Below are positions 42,862 through 52,600 of a stretch of 64,000 bases of DNA, piece by piece. Under the pieces are notes generated by a model that was given only the letters and a program-made list of their open reading frames with translations, did not search any database and was not told where the DNA came from. The translations under genes and the position numbers were made by a program. The DNA comes from an uncultured Fluviicola sp. (GTDB lineage Bacteria > Bacteroidota > Bacteroidia > Flavobacteriales > Crocinitomicaceae). Where the stretch lies: assembly GCF_946478805.1 (NCBI RefSeq), contig NZ_CAMLDC010000009.1, forward strand, positions 62,001 to 126,000. Reading direction: 5' to 3'. Every line of letters starts with the position of its first letter. The first letter of the stretch is position 1.

Positions 42862-43578
42862 TTAATTATTCCAACCTGGCAAGTACCAATATTCTTCCGA
42901 AATTTTAAAGTTCAGACTGTCATTGGCTTGTGGAGTTTGCAACCAAACAATCAGATCTTGCCGATCCTCACATGAACGGGTGAGCGCCATGCATTGGAAA
43001 TACTCCGATGGAGAAATCTGCTCATAGAGAGAAATAAAAAAATCTCTTTCTAGCTTCCTAGAATCCCTACTCAAAAGTAAAGGGGCTTCAGAATTTGGAT
43101 TAATAACATATAAGTTACCACAATGCCATTCCCCATTGTATTCTCTTGGTCTTGAGTCGATAAAATAATCAAACTTTGCAAAATCAATCGATTGTAACTT
43201 ATTCAAATTGAGATCAGAATGATAGAACTTATTTGTCAAGCTTAATTGGTGTCCCACAATAGTAGGAATCTTTAATTTTTGAATGTCGGAATCTATGGTA
43301 CCATTAATACTAAAGTAATCACATGTAATCGTTTTATTTTTGATCTTATTTTTAGGTATGCACAGCATAGTACATTCCGATGAAAATTCATTACTCCCCA
43401 TTCTGAATATCAGGAAGTAATCTTTTGAATTGAATTTTCTAGGTAGATATTCTTCCATTTTTTCAAACTCTGTCTTCCAAACACTATTGGTTTTCGAGGG
43501 TGATTCAGTATTGCTTGGTTGATTACAACCCAAAGCAATTAAAACTGTCAGGAATAAGAGAAAATTTTTATTTCGCAT
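42862..43578 (-). CDS. Lipoprotein of the island set, member C
   Basis: 238 residues from MRNKNFLLF; lipobox IALGC. Shared motifs are YFLIFRMGSNEFSSEC and QISPSEYFQCMALTRSC. The central part has HCGNLYVINP in place of the CGNRFC pair. The same TTTTTAAAAATGCGAAAT-like start context occurs in member A, so those two are closest relatives at the 5' end. A gap of 217 bp without a gene separates it from member E2. Confidence 0.72.
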   Translation of the reverse strand: MRNKNFLLFLTVLIALGCNQPSNTESPSKTNSVWKTEFEKMEEYLPRKFNSKDYFLIFRMGSNEFSSECTMLCIPKNKIKNKTITCDYFSINGTIDSDIQKLKIPTIVGHQLSLTNKFYHSDLNLNKLQSIDFAKFDYFIDSRPREYNGEWHCGNLYVINPNSEAPLLLSRDSRKLERDFFISLYEQISPSEYFQCMALTRSCEDRQDLIVWLQTPQANDSLNFKISEEYWYLPGWNN

Positions 43579-43795
43579 TTTTAAAAGTATTTGAATCAAA
43601 AATTATATTGAAATTAATATTCTTAAACTTATAATCAACTGAACCATTTTCAGTTGCTCGACCAACTCAAAAAATGTAATTTCTTCGACTCTCGCTTGAA
43701 GAGATCACACTATCAAATGCACTAGCAAGTTCTAAATCGCAAGTCATATACCAATTTGTTCATTTTCAATAGTAGATAATTTGATATACTACCCG

Positions 43796-44413
43796 CTACC
43801 AATTCTCCTTTAGATGAATCTTTTCGTCTAATTTGTACGATTGTTGTTGAAGTTCTCTAAGTAAACTGTCACTTATTTTGTTATTTTCCAATCTTGAGAT
43901 ATTCATGTTTTCATAAATATCTATTTTAGACAAATTTTGCTTAAGCCATCTCAATATTTTTTTCCCAGCTTCTGTTCCAACATTACTATTATCTAAAAAG
44001 ACAATAAAGTTGTTATCGGGAATAACAAAAAAATAGGCATTTTCACTAATATCCTTTTTCTGAACTGTGTTTATATTCAGTTCTTTTAATTTTTTTTTCG
44101 GAAAAGGGGTAAGAGGAATGTTGAACGTTAAAGATTCAGAGATTGTCTTTTCAATACCGTTAATTGTAATCCTTTCTCCCTCAGTAAAAGTCGTATTCAG
44201 ACCTTCTGCACTTGGACAAAGCTCTATCAAAGTTGGCAGTCTACCATTTAAGCTTCCGTGAGATACATAAATAGTTTGATTATTTATCTCCTTCCATTCA
44301 AATAACGGAATTTCAAGCTGATTTATCGATTGCTTTTCAGCATCTTGTTTACACGAATTGATACTGATAAACAGGAATGGGAACAAAATCCCAATTTTTA
44401 TAAGATTTACCAT
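43796..44413 (-). CDS. Lipoprotein of the island set, member E2
   Basis: 205 residues; lipobox SINSC. Shares a 465-bp identical block with E1; the C-terminus differs (KIDIYENMNISRLENNK...LKENW). It follows member D by 5 bp, so the two form an operon. The mix of a fixed body with a variable tail resembles the exchange seen in toxin or immunity families, but no toxic motif is visible. Function unknown. Confidence 0.75.
   Translation of the reverse strand: MVNLIKIGILFPFLFISINSCKQDAEKQSINQLEIPLFEWKEINNQTIYVSHGSLNGRLPTLIELCPSAEGLNTTFTEGERITINGIEKTISESLTFNIPLTPFPKKKLKELNINTVQKKDISENAYFFVIPDNNFIVFLDNSNVGTEAGKKILRWLKQNLSKIDIYENMNISRLENNKISDSLLRELQQQSYKLDEKIHLKENW
43944..44408. repeat. 465-bp identical duplication, copy 2
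   Basis: See 41508-41972; offset 2436 bp. Confidence 0.85.
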
Positions 44414-44418
44414 ATAGA

Positions 44419-45135
44419 TTACCTATAAATATCGTCGGCCTTTAAAAGATATGAATTCACTCTAGTTGAATCAAAATAATAACTTAACTCATTAGATATA
44501 CCCTCCACTAAATCACAATAGCGTAATTCATATGGAGAAATTTTAGATACAATATCTCTAATCCATTTAAGAGTTTCTTTTTCATCTTTATTAAATCCAT
44601 CATAAGGATTCACATATTTCATGACAGAAATTTCAGGATCATAGATAAAGTAAGTATACCTGAATTGATTGTTTTCTGAAATATTCTCTTTTACATTATT
44701 TTGATATGCTTTATTATTGAAAACACTAATGTTTTTTAGATTAGATGTGTTTTTTACCTTTAGAGGGATGACAAATTCCCTTACATTTCGATATACACTC
44801 CTATATGACGTTTGTAATTCTCTTTCATTTCTTTTAAAGGGGTTATTATCCCCGGCTTCAATATCGAAACTATAATACCGAACTTCTGAAAAAACTTTCC
44901 TGTTGATTTTTTCTATAGGAATTTCTATGATTGATGGATATGACAACGAGGTTCCATAAGTTAAAATATAAATATTCTTCTTATTAAGATCGACATATTT
45001 TAGCGGTGAACTCTCATCTGAGTAAGGATCCTCTATCATATTATTTTTTTGAGGTTCCGAACAACTATTAAATATAAAGCCAACCAATAATAGAAGATGA
45101 ATGGAATTTAAATATGTCCTATTTTTTTTGTTCAT
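44419..45135 (-). CDS. Lipoprotein of the island set, member D
   Basis: 238 residues from MNKKNRTYL; lipobox IFNSC (about Cys25). The most divergent member: the front strand is NIYILTYGTSLSYP and the rear motif KISPYELRYCDLVEG. It is the first lipoprotein gene after the Rhs toxin-immunity cassettes, starting 134 bp after the end of the orphan immunity gene, and is followed within 5 bp by E2. A longer frame exists to 45168. Function unknown. Confidence 0.7.
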   Translation of the reverse strand: MNKKNRTYLNSIHLLLLVGFIFNSCSEPQKNNMIEDPYSDESSPLKYVDLNKKNIYILTYGTSLSYPSIIEIPIEKINRKVFSEVRYYSFDIEAGDNNPFKRNERELQTSYRSVYRNVREFVIPLKVKNTSNLKNISVFNNKAYQNNVKENISENNQFRYTYFIYDPEISVMKYVNPYDGFNKDEKETLKWIRDIVSKISPYELRYCDLVEGISNELSYYFDSTRVNSYLLKADDIYR

Positions 45136-45268
45136 ATTGTTGCGGATTGTAATCAATTTTACCATCATTCCTTATTCGAAAATTTTAGCCCTACTTTGGC
45201 GTCCAAAGCAACGACCCATAGAAAGTTCTTTACTGGGCTGATGCTGAAAAATCAATAAAAGAATTCAT

Positions 45269-45760
45269 TTAGTTTTTAACAATAGATTCTATATAGAGAT
45301 TTTTAGCCGTTGGAATTGTATTACAAATGGTTAATAAATCGCTTATTTTTTCTCTGTATTTCTCCTTATCAAATTGATGGAGGAAAAAATATGGAACAAT
45401 AGTTTCTTCTACACCAAATTTTTCTAGAAGCTCTTTACAATCGTTTTCAGAAAAATCTTCTCCATAGATTATATGCTGAAAATATCTTTTCCAAAAATGT
45501 AATTCAATGTTATTTGGAAATTTGTCTAAACCTAAGTTTAATATTTCTTGGTATCTGTTACCTCCAATAACACTATAATCATTCATAATATTATTTGGTA
45601 GATCAAACTCAAATAATTCAAACGCGAAACTCCAATAGAGAAAGGCTAAATTGATATATTCATCTGCTGATATTAAAGGATTATCTGCAATCTCACTTTC
45701 ATAGCATTTAACAGCCTCTATATATTGTTTGTTTATTTCTTTTACTAAAGCTAAATTCAT
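45269..45760 (-). CDS. Candidate immunity protein for the orphan Rhs toxin
   Basis: 163-residue acidic, helical, cytoplasmic protein (for example NLAFLYWSFAFELFEF and NIELHFWKRYFQHIIYG) resembling TPR-like immunity proteins that follow Rhs tips in other Bacteroidetes, as far as memory allows. Its ATG lies one base after the stop of the orphan toxin ORF, the tight coupling usual for toxin-immunity pairs. It should neutralise that toxin by direct binding. The assignment rests on position and general character, not on a named family. Confidence 0.65.
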   Translation of the reverse strand: MNLALVKEINKQYIEAVKCYESEIADNPLISADEYINLAFLYWSFAFELFEFDLPNNIMNDYSVIGGNRYQEILNLGLDKFPNNIELHFWKRYFQHIIYGEDFSENDCKELLEKFGVEETIVPYFFLHQFDKEKYREKISDLLTICNTIPTAKNLYIESIVKN

Positions 45761-45761
45761 T

Positions 45762-46049
45762 TTATTTGGGAATAACGTTTACACCTGCATTGATAATTCT
45801 TCCATTAAGTGTATGTGTCCATACTTGTTGGCCATTTCTAAAAACCTGAGAGTATCCTTGAAATCCACCAGCTGTTCGCTGGAAATTAGTTAAAACATTT
45901 GAATTGAGATTGCCGGAGTTATTTGCTACGTTTTCAAATAAATTGATAAATCTATTTTGAGAAGCAACTGTTGAAGGATTAACATGTCCTGACGCATCCC
46001 TAAAAATATGTCCGAGTACCGACTCTAATCTAGTAATAGTGTTAATCAT
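45762..46049 (-). CDS. Orphan Rhs C-terminal toxin domain
   Basis: 95 residues from ATG 46049 without signal peptide. The sequence GHIFRDASGHVNPSTVASQNR, then NRFINLFENVANN and a C-terminal FRNGQQVWTHTLNGRIINAGVN, looks like a small RNase-type tip of a polymorphic toxin (His and Arg-rich front, four beta strands at the end). The frame continues upstream of the ATG through GTERASDGR, the sequence that precedes the toxin tip in the full rhs gene, until a stop at a frameshift. Expression would therefore need the internal ATG, or recombination onto the rhs gene. Exact toxin family not identified. Confidence 0.7.
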   Translation of the reverse strand: MINTITRLESVLGHIFRDASGHVNPSTVASQNRFINLFENVANNSGNLNSNVLTNFQRTAGGFQGYSQVFRNGQQVWTHTLNGRIINAGVNVIPK

Positions 46050-46073
46050 CCCTCCTTCTCTGCTGCTAGTCCT

Positions 46074-46172
46074 CCCATCAGAGGCTCTTTCTGTTCCTAC
46101 ACTTTGTACTCATGCAAGGTGCTACATTGTCAGTCTGTATGGCAACATTTATAATTGTATTCTGCTATCAAC
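46074..46172 (-). pseudogene. Decayed copy of the rhs junction sequence
   Basis: About 100 bp matching 47132-47230 of the rhs gene (codons for AAIQADNVAP...GTGRASDGR) with point changes, a one-base insertion and a one-base deletion, so it is no longer translatable throughout. It links the orphan toxin to the parental rhs. Confidence 0.75.
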
Positions 46173-46187
46173 GTTTTTTGAATAGAT

Positions 46188-46670
46188 TTACAATCTGTGA
46201 TTATCAAACATTGGTAATCTTTCAGGTTTTAACCAAAGTGATACTAATTCATTATTCTCATTAATAATAGCTACACAATTAGTTATAAACTCAACTCCAA
46301 CCCCCTTCTTCTCAGGGCTTCCGATACATACCCAACCTGTTCTAGAATTGAACTGAACAGGATATTCATAATCCATATCGTCATTAATTGAATACGCAAA
46401 TCCGTACTCTAAGTTTTCTTCTACTATTAAAGTTCCTTTTTTGTAATCCGGAAGATTATAGAATGATTCCATATTTTCAGCTAACCCACAAAACCCCCAT
46501 AATTGTATGATTTTTTTATTGAGAACGGATAAGCTAAGTTTATTTATAATCAGTTCAAAATCAATATTGTTTACAATTGGCTGCATATTGAAAGAACATT
46601 CTTCAAGATCATAAGTAAGTATTCTCTGTTCATTGGTATTTCCGTATTCGATGCTAAATTTCATTTTCAT
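46188..46670 (-). CDS. Candidate immunity protein for the Rhs toxin
   Basis: 160 residues, soluble, acidic, beta-rich (GTLIVEENLEYGFAYSI, RTGWVCIGSPEKKGVGVEF). Its ATG overlaps the rhs stop codon (ATGA), the standard arrangement of an immunity gene directly after a polymorphic toxin gene. No family recognised. It likely protects the cell from the C-terminal tip of the Rhs protein; this is inferred from position alone. Confidence 0.65.
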   Translation of the reverse strand: MKMKFSIEYGNTNEQRILTYDLEECSFNMQPIVNNIDFELIINKLSLSVLNKKIIQLWGFCGLAENMESFYNLPDYKKGTLIVEENLEYGFAYSINDDMDYEYPVQFNSRTGWVCIGSPEKKGVGVEFITNCVAIINENNELVSLWLKPERLPMFDNHRL

Positions 46671-49600
46671 GGTTTTAAAGTTTTAAACAAGAAGTGATAA
46701 ATAGTTCTTGATTGTGGATTCATACCCAATTCAAAAATACCATTTGAACCATTGAAAGCTCCTGGAACCTTCCAATTCATACCTCCCTTAAAGAATGCAT
46801 CTGGAGTGCCATTACCAGATTTCATAATATTTGTTATCGTTGAAGGTGAATTTATGTACGGACGAGTTGGAAGATTATTAGCTACTGTTTTAGTAATATT
46901 ATACTGTCCCATTTCTATAGCTTCAATTCCCCCTGTAGCACCCTCTTCAGCAATAATTCCGGCCTCTGCAGAAGCTCCAATAGCAGCACCCGGTAATGAA
47001 AGCGGTATTGATCCTAAGAACATTCCCGCCTGGAAGGACGCCATTCCCGCCTCATGCCAACCAAGTCTTCCCATATCATCGGCATAGGCTCCAACCTGAG
47101 AGTGACAACTCATACAACCATTATAATAACGCCCATCAGAGGCTCTTCCAGTTCCTACACTTTGTATTCCGGCAGGTGCTACATTGTCGGCCTGTATGGC
47201 AGCGTTTCTATTTGTATTCTGTTTATCAACAGCGTTTCTATAAGATTGCCCTTCAGGAGAATTTAACCGAGCTGAAAGGTTTCCCATAAAGGCATCCTTA
47301 TTTCTCGTCAATCCAGATTTTCCAATCCCAGTAAACTTTCCATCATATTGTGTTTTACGGTAAGTTCCCTCATTTCGAACCCTGGTAAAACTCACTCCGA
47401 AATCACCTTCCTTATTCGGGTTAGCAACAACCCTTGTAGTATACCCATTATCCCCTCCACGTTCTGCCATACCTTTTGCTACTTCCTCAGAATAATCGCC
47501 GTTGATATCTACATTGTTAATTGGATTATTACCGGCATACACATAGGGCGATTGATGGAAGAATTTCATTGCAAAACGATCCACACTCATATACCTGGCT
47601 AAATCCTCATCGTAATAACGCGCTCCGTGGTACTGGTAACTGGTCTCTCCGTCCTTTTCATGTCCTGTAAACAGGTAACGATATCCCTCCTGGTTAGAAG
47701 CAAATGTATTCCTGGTCGGCATCGCTTTTCCATAGGAATAATAATCCATGGCATTCAGAACCGTTCCGTTGGAACTCATCGTAATGTGCATACTACCCAA
47801 CCAGTCCTTTACCTGGTAAAAGTAGCTTGCTGTTGTTCCACCCTGAGTTGCATAACCTGCTGCTGTCTGGTAGCTTTTCACCGTTCCGTTTTGATCTAAG
47901 ATAACATCATCTATGTAATATTCACGATCCGTAGCCGAAATTTCTTTTACGGAACGTGTACCTCCAAAGTACCTGTAGTTGTGTTGGCCACTTGTATTGG
48001 TAATGGAAACAGGCAATTCATCAAACAAAGAATAGGCAATACTTGATATTGCATTTTTCGGGTCGGTGAGCAGGTTGCCGTTTCCATCGTAAGTGTAATT
48101 GTATACATCCGGAGTTCCGGTGGTGAACTGGAAACTTGCCTGTGTCAGTTTATTCGTACCGCTTTGATAGCTATATAATTGCTGGGTTTTCTGTCCTGTA
48201 TTGTTGTTGCGGTTCAAGGTATAAAAATTTCCGTTCTCCTGGTACCAGAAAGCTTCGTCGAAATTGGTACTGTTGCTTGCCGCTGTAGGAGTAGGGAAGT
48301 TCTGCAAATAACCGTAAGCCGTGGCATTTGGGTTTGGCATACAATTCACCGGAGCAGTCCACGGAATAGTGCCTAACAAAATACGCATGTATTTGAATGA
48401 AAGGGTATTTGTACGATTACCATTCAAGTATGCAATATGCGTTGCATCATTTGCCTTTGCTGCTTCATAATACTCAAAATCTGTTGGTGTCAAACGGTGT
48501 ATATTACAATTTGCCAAATAGTGTGTAAAGAAATCGTCGATTTCAGTGGTACTCATTTCACTGTATTGCTTGTTGTTCAGCATGTAATCAGATTGCAGTT
48601 CGTTTAATGCAGCAATGGAGTTAGTAGAACGCGTCACATCCGCATTTGCATCAATATTATGTTCAAACTCGTCGAAATGCGGTTGAAAAGCACTTGCTAC
48701 CACTTCGCCATCCAAAGTGCAAATAAAATCACCTGGAATGTTGGCGTTGAGGGTCGCAAAATAAGTGAATGGGTTGCTCGTCATCGTGCTTTGTTTGTAA
48801 TCGGCACCGATCAAACGGTTCATCTTATCATACGTATAAGCATACTGATTGATCTTCGTGGAGCTTGCGGTTGCCGGTTCAAATTTTTCGTTGCTCCAAT
48901 ACTGGTTGGTAATGTTTCCCGCTGCGTCGTAAGTTAATCCTACACGGTAATTTTTACTCATCTGACTGATCAGCTGCTCGCGGATATTCTTTTTAATGGA
49001 AACATAATCCCGATGCGGATCGCTTGTGTTTCCGGTTGTACCCAAACCAACCAACAAGAGATTTCCAAGCGGGTCATAATAGTTTTTGGACACTTGCTGG
49101 TCCGTTGCATTATAGGTATTGGTGTTTGTCACAGCTCTTCCGTGAATATCGATCGCAGTACGCCATTTGAAATTGGAACCGCTGTTTACAGAATTGGTAT
49201 AGTCCTTTCCAATCGGCAGGTTCATTTCGTTGTAAGCAGTTACAATTTGATGTGTCCCGGCCAAACCATCGTATAAGAAGGAAGTTTTTGCACCTTGTCC
49301 GTCGGCCATATAGCTTTTGGTAATCTGATCCGTTTTGGCAGGCGTATACAAATAGGTGCTTGGACTTAATGTATGCTGACTATAAGTGATTTGATTTGTA
49401 AGAGCAGTACTTGTATAAAATTTACGTGTTCCGTTATAATTATTTTTAATGTGTACCTGAACAAATTTATCTGTTGACTGTGGATAGTTCTGATCATTGA
49501 TCTTTGTATAATCGTTGAAGAAATCCCCTGTTGGGAACCCCGGATTGGCAGGGTTATTGTCCAAATCATTCGGTGCAACGGTAACTACCCCGCTTTCCAG

Positions 49601-52600
49601 ATTTTGTCCCCATTTATCGTACTTGATGTACTTGAACTGGGATGTTGCGAAGATATTCCCGGTTGCCGCATCGATATCCTTCTGATTGCGAATGAAACGT
49701 ACTTGTCCGTATTTGTCGTAACGTAACTCAGATATTCCTTTATCAGGAGAAATAGTTTTCACCATCACACCCAAACTATTATAGAAATAAGAGCTTCGTT
49801 TGTTTTCGGGATCATAGGTTTCCACAATTCTTCCTGCTCCGTCATAATAGAACCAGGTTTGTGCGAAACCTAAATCATACGTATTGAACGAAATGGAACC
49901 ATCTGTATTTTGATTGTAATCCATTCCAATCTGATGTTCTTCCATAATTACTTGTCCCAAACGGTTCAAATAAGTTCGCGTAACTTTACCCAACGGATTC
50001 GTAGTTTCATGAACCAATAACGTTCCTGTAGGGAAAGTGGTCGATCCGTAAATGCTGATATGGCTCAAGGCCGTGGTATTCATGTATTCTTGCTGCGAAC
50101 TCACAATTACATTCTCCGCATTGCTTTTTGGAGCATACACACTTGAAACAACTGGTTCCGGTTTGGGTTCAAATCCAATATCCGTATAAGCGAAATTTGA
50201 ACCATAGAGTGTTTGGGTGTTTGCTGCATAACCGGCATCGTAGCTCGGATTCAATCCATACTGATTGAGATAATACGGTTTGTAGGAGCGGGTTATTTGC
50301 CCTTTATTGTCATAAATATTGGTCTCAGAAACGGCACGCATGTTGCGAACATGGTCAGAGTTTTGGACCTGCTTTACCCTGCCGAAACCGTCCATAAAAT
50401 AACGTGTTGTATTGAATAACCCGTTGGCAACCCATTTCACTTCGGTGACATAATTATTCGAAGTCGTCCAGTTTGCCTGGTCGAAATAAGCGAGCTCCTG
50501 AGCAACTTTTCCGTATGGGTTCCGTGTTGTCGCATTTCTTCCTTTGGAATCGTAGGTAGATTGCACAAACACATCGTTATTATTTACCTTGAATGTTTGT
50601 TGCCCTAAATGGTTTGTTACGGTGTATTCGTATTTCGAATCTTTTGGAGAAATGATGATATCATCCACAAAAGCGGCTTTGTAATTTATAATTCCTGCAC
50701 CTACCTGATTGATCGTGTTTTCCACGTAAACCTCTACCCATTGTTCCGGACCTTTGAAGACCGAAAAGTCAATCGTGTATTGTTTCCAAGCCCCATTCAA
50801 ATCTTGTGGGTAGAATGTATATTCGTTCAATACGATAGTTTTACTACTGTTCCAAACTTTGCATTTGATGCGCACACCTGTAACAGTCGAAGTACTAATA
50901 TCCCCTCTTCGGTAGATTGCATCTGCCGCTACATCATCACTGAATGGAGTAGATGGGATACTTGGCGGATTAAGCGGCGGGATATCCGAATCGTATTTAA
51001 TCCACAAACTGGTTTGATAATCCCAATAACACGTTGTTGGAACGTTTGAACCATTACATTCAGGAACAATGGTCAATGGGGCTATTCTTACCGGGCGCAC
51101 AGGGGTCAGCTTTGTTGCTTCACCAGCGGTTCGTATACTTGCCAGTTTATAGCTGTATTTTCCTGTTCTTGCATAACTATTGGAAAGCCGGGGCATTACT
51201 TTCGTTTTCACAATTTTGGAATCAGCAATTATCAAATTGATATTCGGGAGTGGAGAAGTTGTAAAACATACTGTATAGTTGAGTGCCTGATTATTGTCTG
51301 TTATAATGGTTGGATTCACAGTTTCAATCATTAACGAAACCGGAGTTGTTGTTCCTCCCACAGTATATGAGAAAGTGACTGCTTGTCCGGGACTCAAATT
51401 GGTAATGTCATTAGTCGTAATTGCATAATATAACGTTCCGGAACCTGATCCACCACTTGAAAACGAACTGTTATGGACACATGATGTACCATTCTCAGTA
51501 AGAATAGTTTTTGTTACTGTTTCAATAGATTGGATTTCAGTTGTAAACCAATCTTCTTTCAAATAACTTTGACTATTCCATTCCCCAATTAATTTCAAGT
51601 CAGTAAAATCTTCAAAGCCTGTATATGTTGCATCAAAAGGGCGTTCCGTTCCTATGATGTTTGCTTTCAAGGTATTTAATCCGTTTCCAGTAACCGCTTT
51701 CGTATATAATTGATTCGAACGTGCAGAAACAGGCATTGCCGCAGGATTGTACTCGTACACATCTGATTCTGAAACACGCCAGTTTGGATCAGTAGTACTG
51801 AAAGTTGTCGGTGTAAAAGTTCCTGTTGCAGCATTTGTTGGAACCGTTTCGTAAGCATAAGTATCCAATGATTTTGGAACAGTCAGTGAAATATCATATG
51901 TCATAACTTGAGCACTCAAAGTATTGGCTGGAGCTACGCTGTTCAGATAAGAGGTAGTTCTACATGGTAACGCGTATAAATTCAAATCCGTGAATTTGGA
52001 AGTAATACCAGTATATTCTTCAAAAGCATACTTGTATTGGGTAATATAGCTCAAAGGTTCATTAATGGTCAGTTTGCGTGTCCCACGTAAAACAAAGCGC
52101 CAATCTGTACCTACATTTTGTTCATAATCATGATAAGTTTCAGAAATAATACCTTTGTAGTTCGTTATTTCTTTTGACATGACTGTTTTGGATTGCCCCC
52201 ATTTAGTATAAGAATGTAAATTCGGAGTTTGGATACCGATATTGAAAGTGGTGGTAATAAATAAATTGTCAATCGGTTTATACGTTTTAATACCATTCGT
52301 TCCATCCGGTGTAAAAAACTCACACCCTACAAACCACAAATTCACGAAGTTGTTTGAACCTGGGCTCAAATTATATTTAAAATTAAGGCTTTGAGTAGAT
52401 GCTGTTAATCTTGTATATTCATAATCAATTTTTTGATATGGAGTATTTGCCAAGGTCTCAAAATATTCTTCACTTTTCAGGGAAATCGGAGTACGGTTGA
52501 TATTGTCTCCTGCAAGCACTAACCCTGCACCCCACGATACACTTGGCAAACGATAACAAAATAGATTATAGACCGGAAAATCAATACTTGTTCCATAACT

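Noticed and set aside
47100..47131. Heme-binding CxxCH in the Rhs tip as sign of a cytochrome
   Set aside because: Single motif without the surrounding cytochrome fold; more likely a metal or disulfide site.
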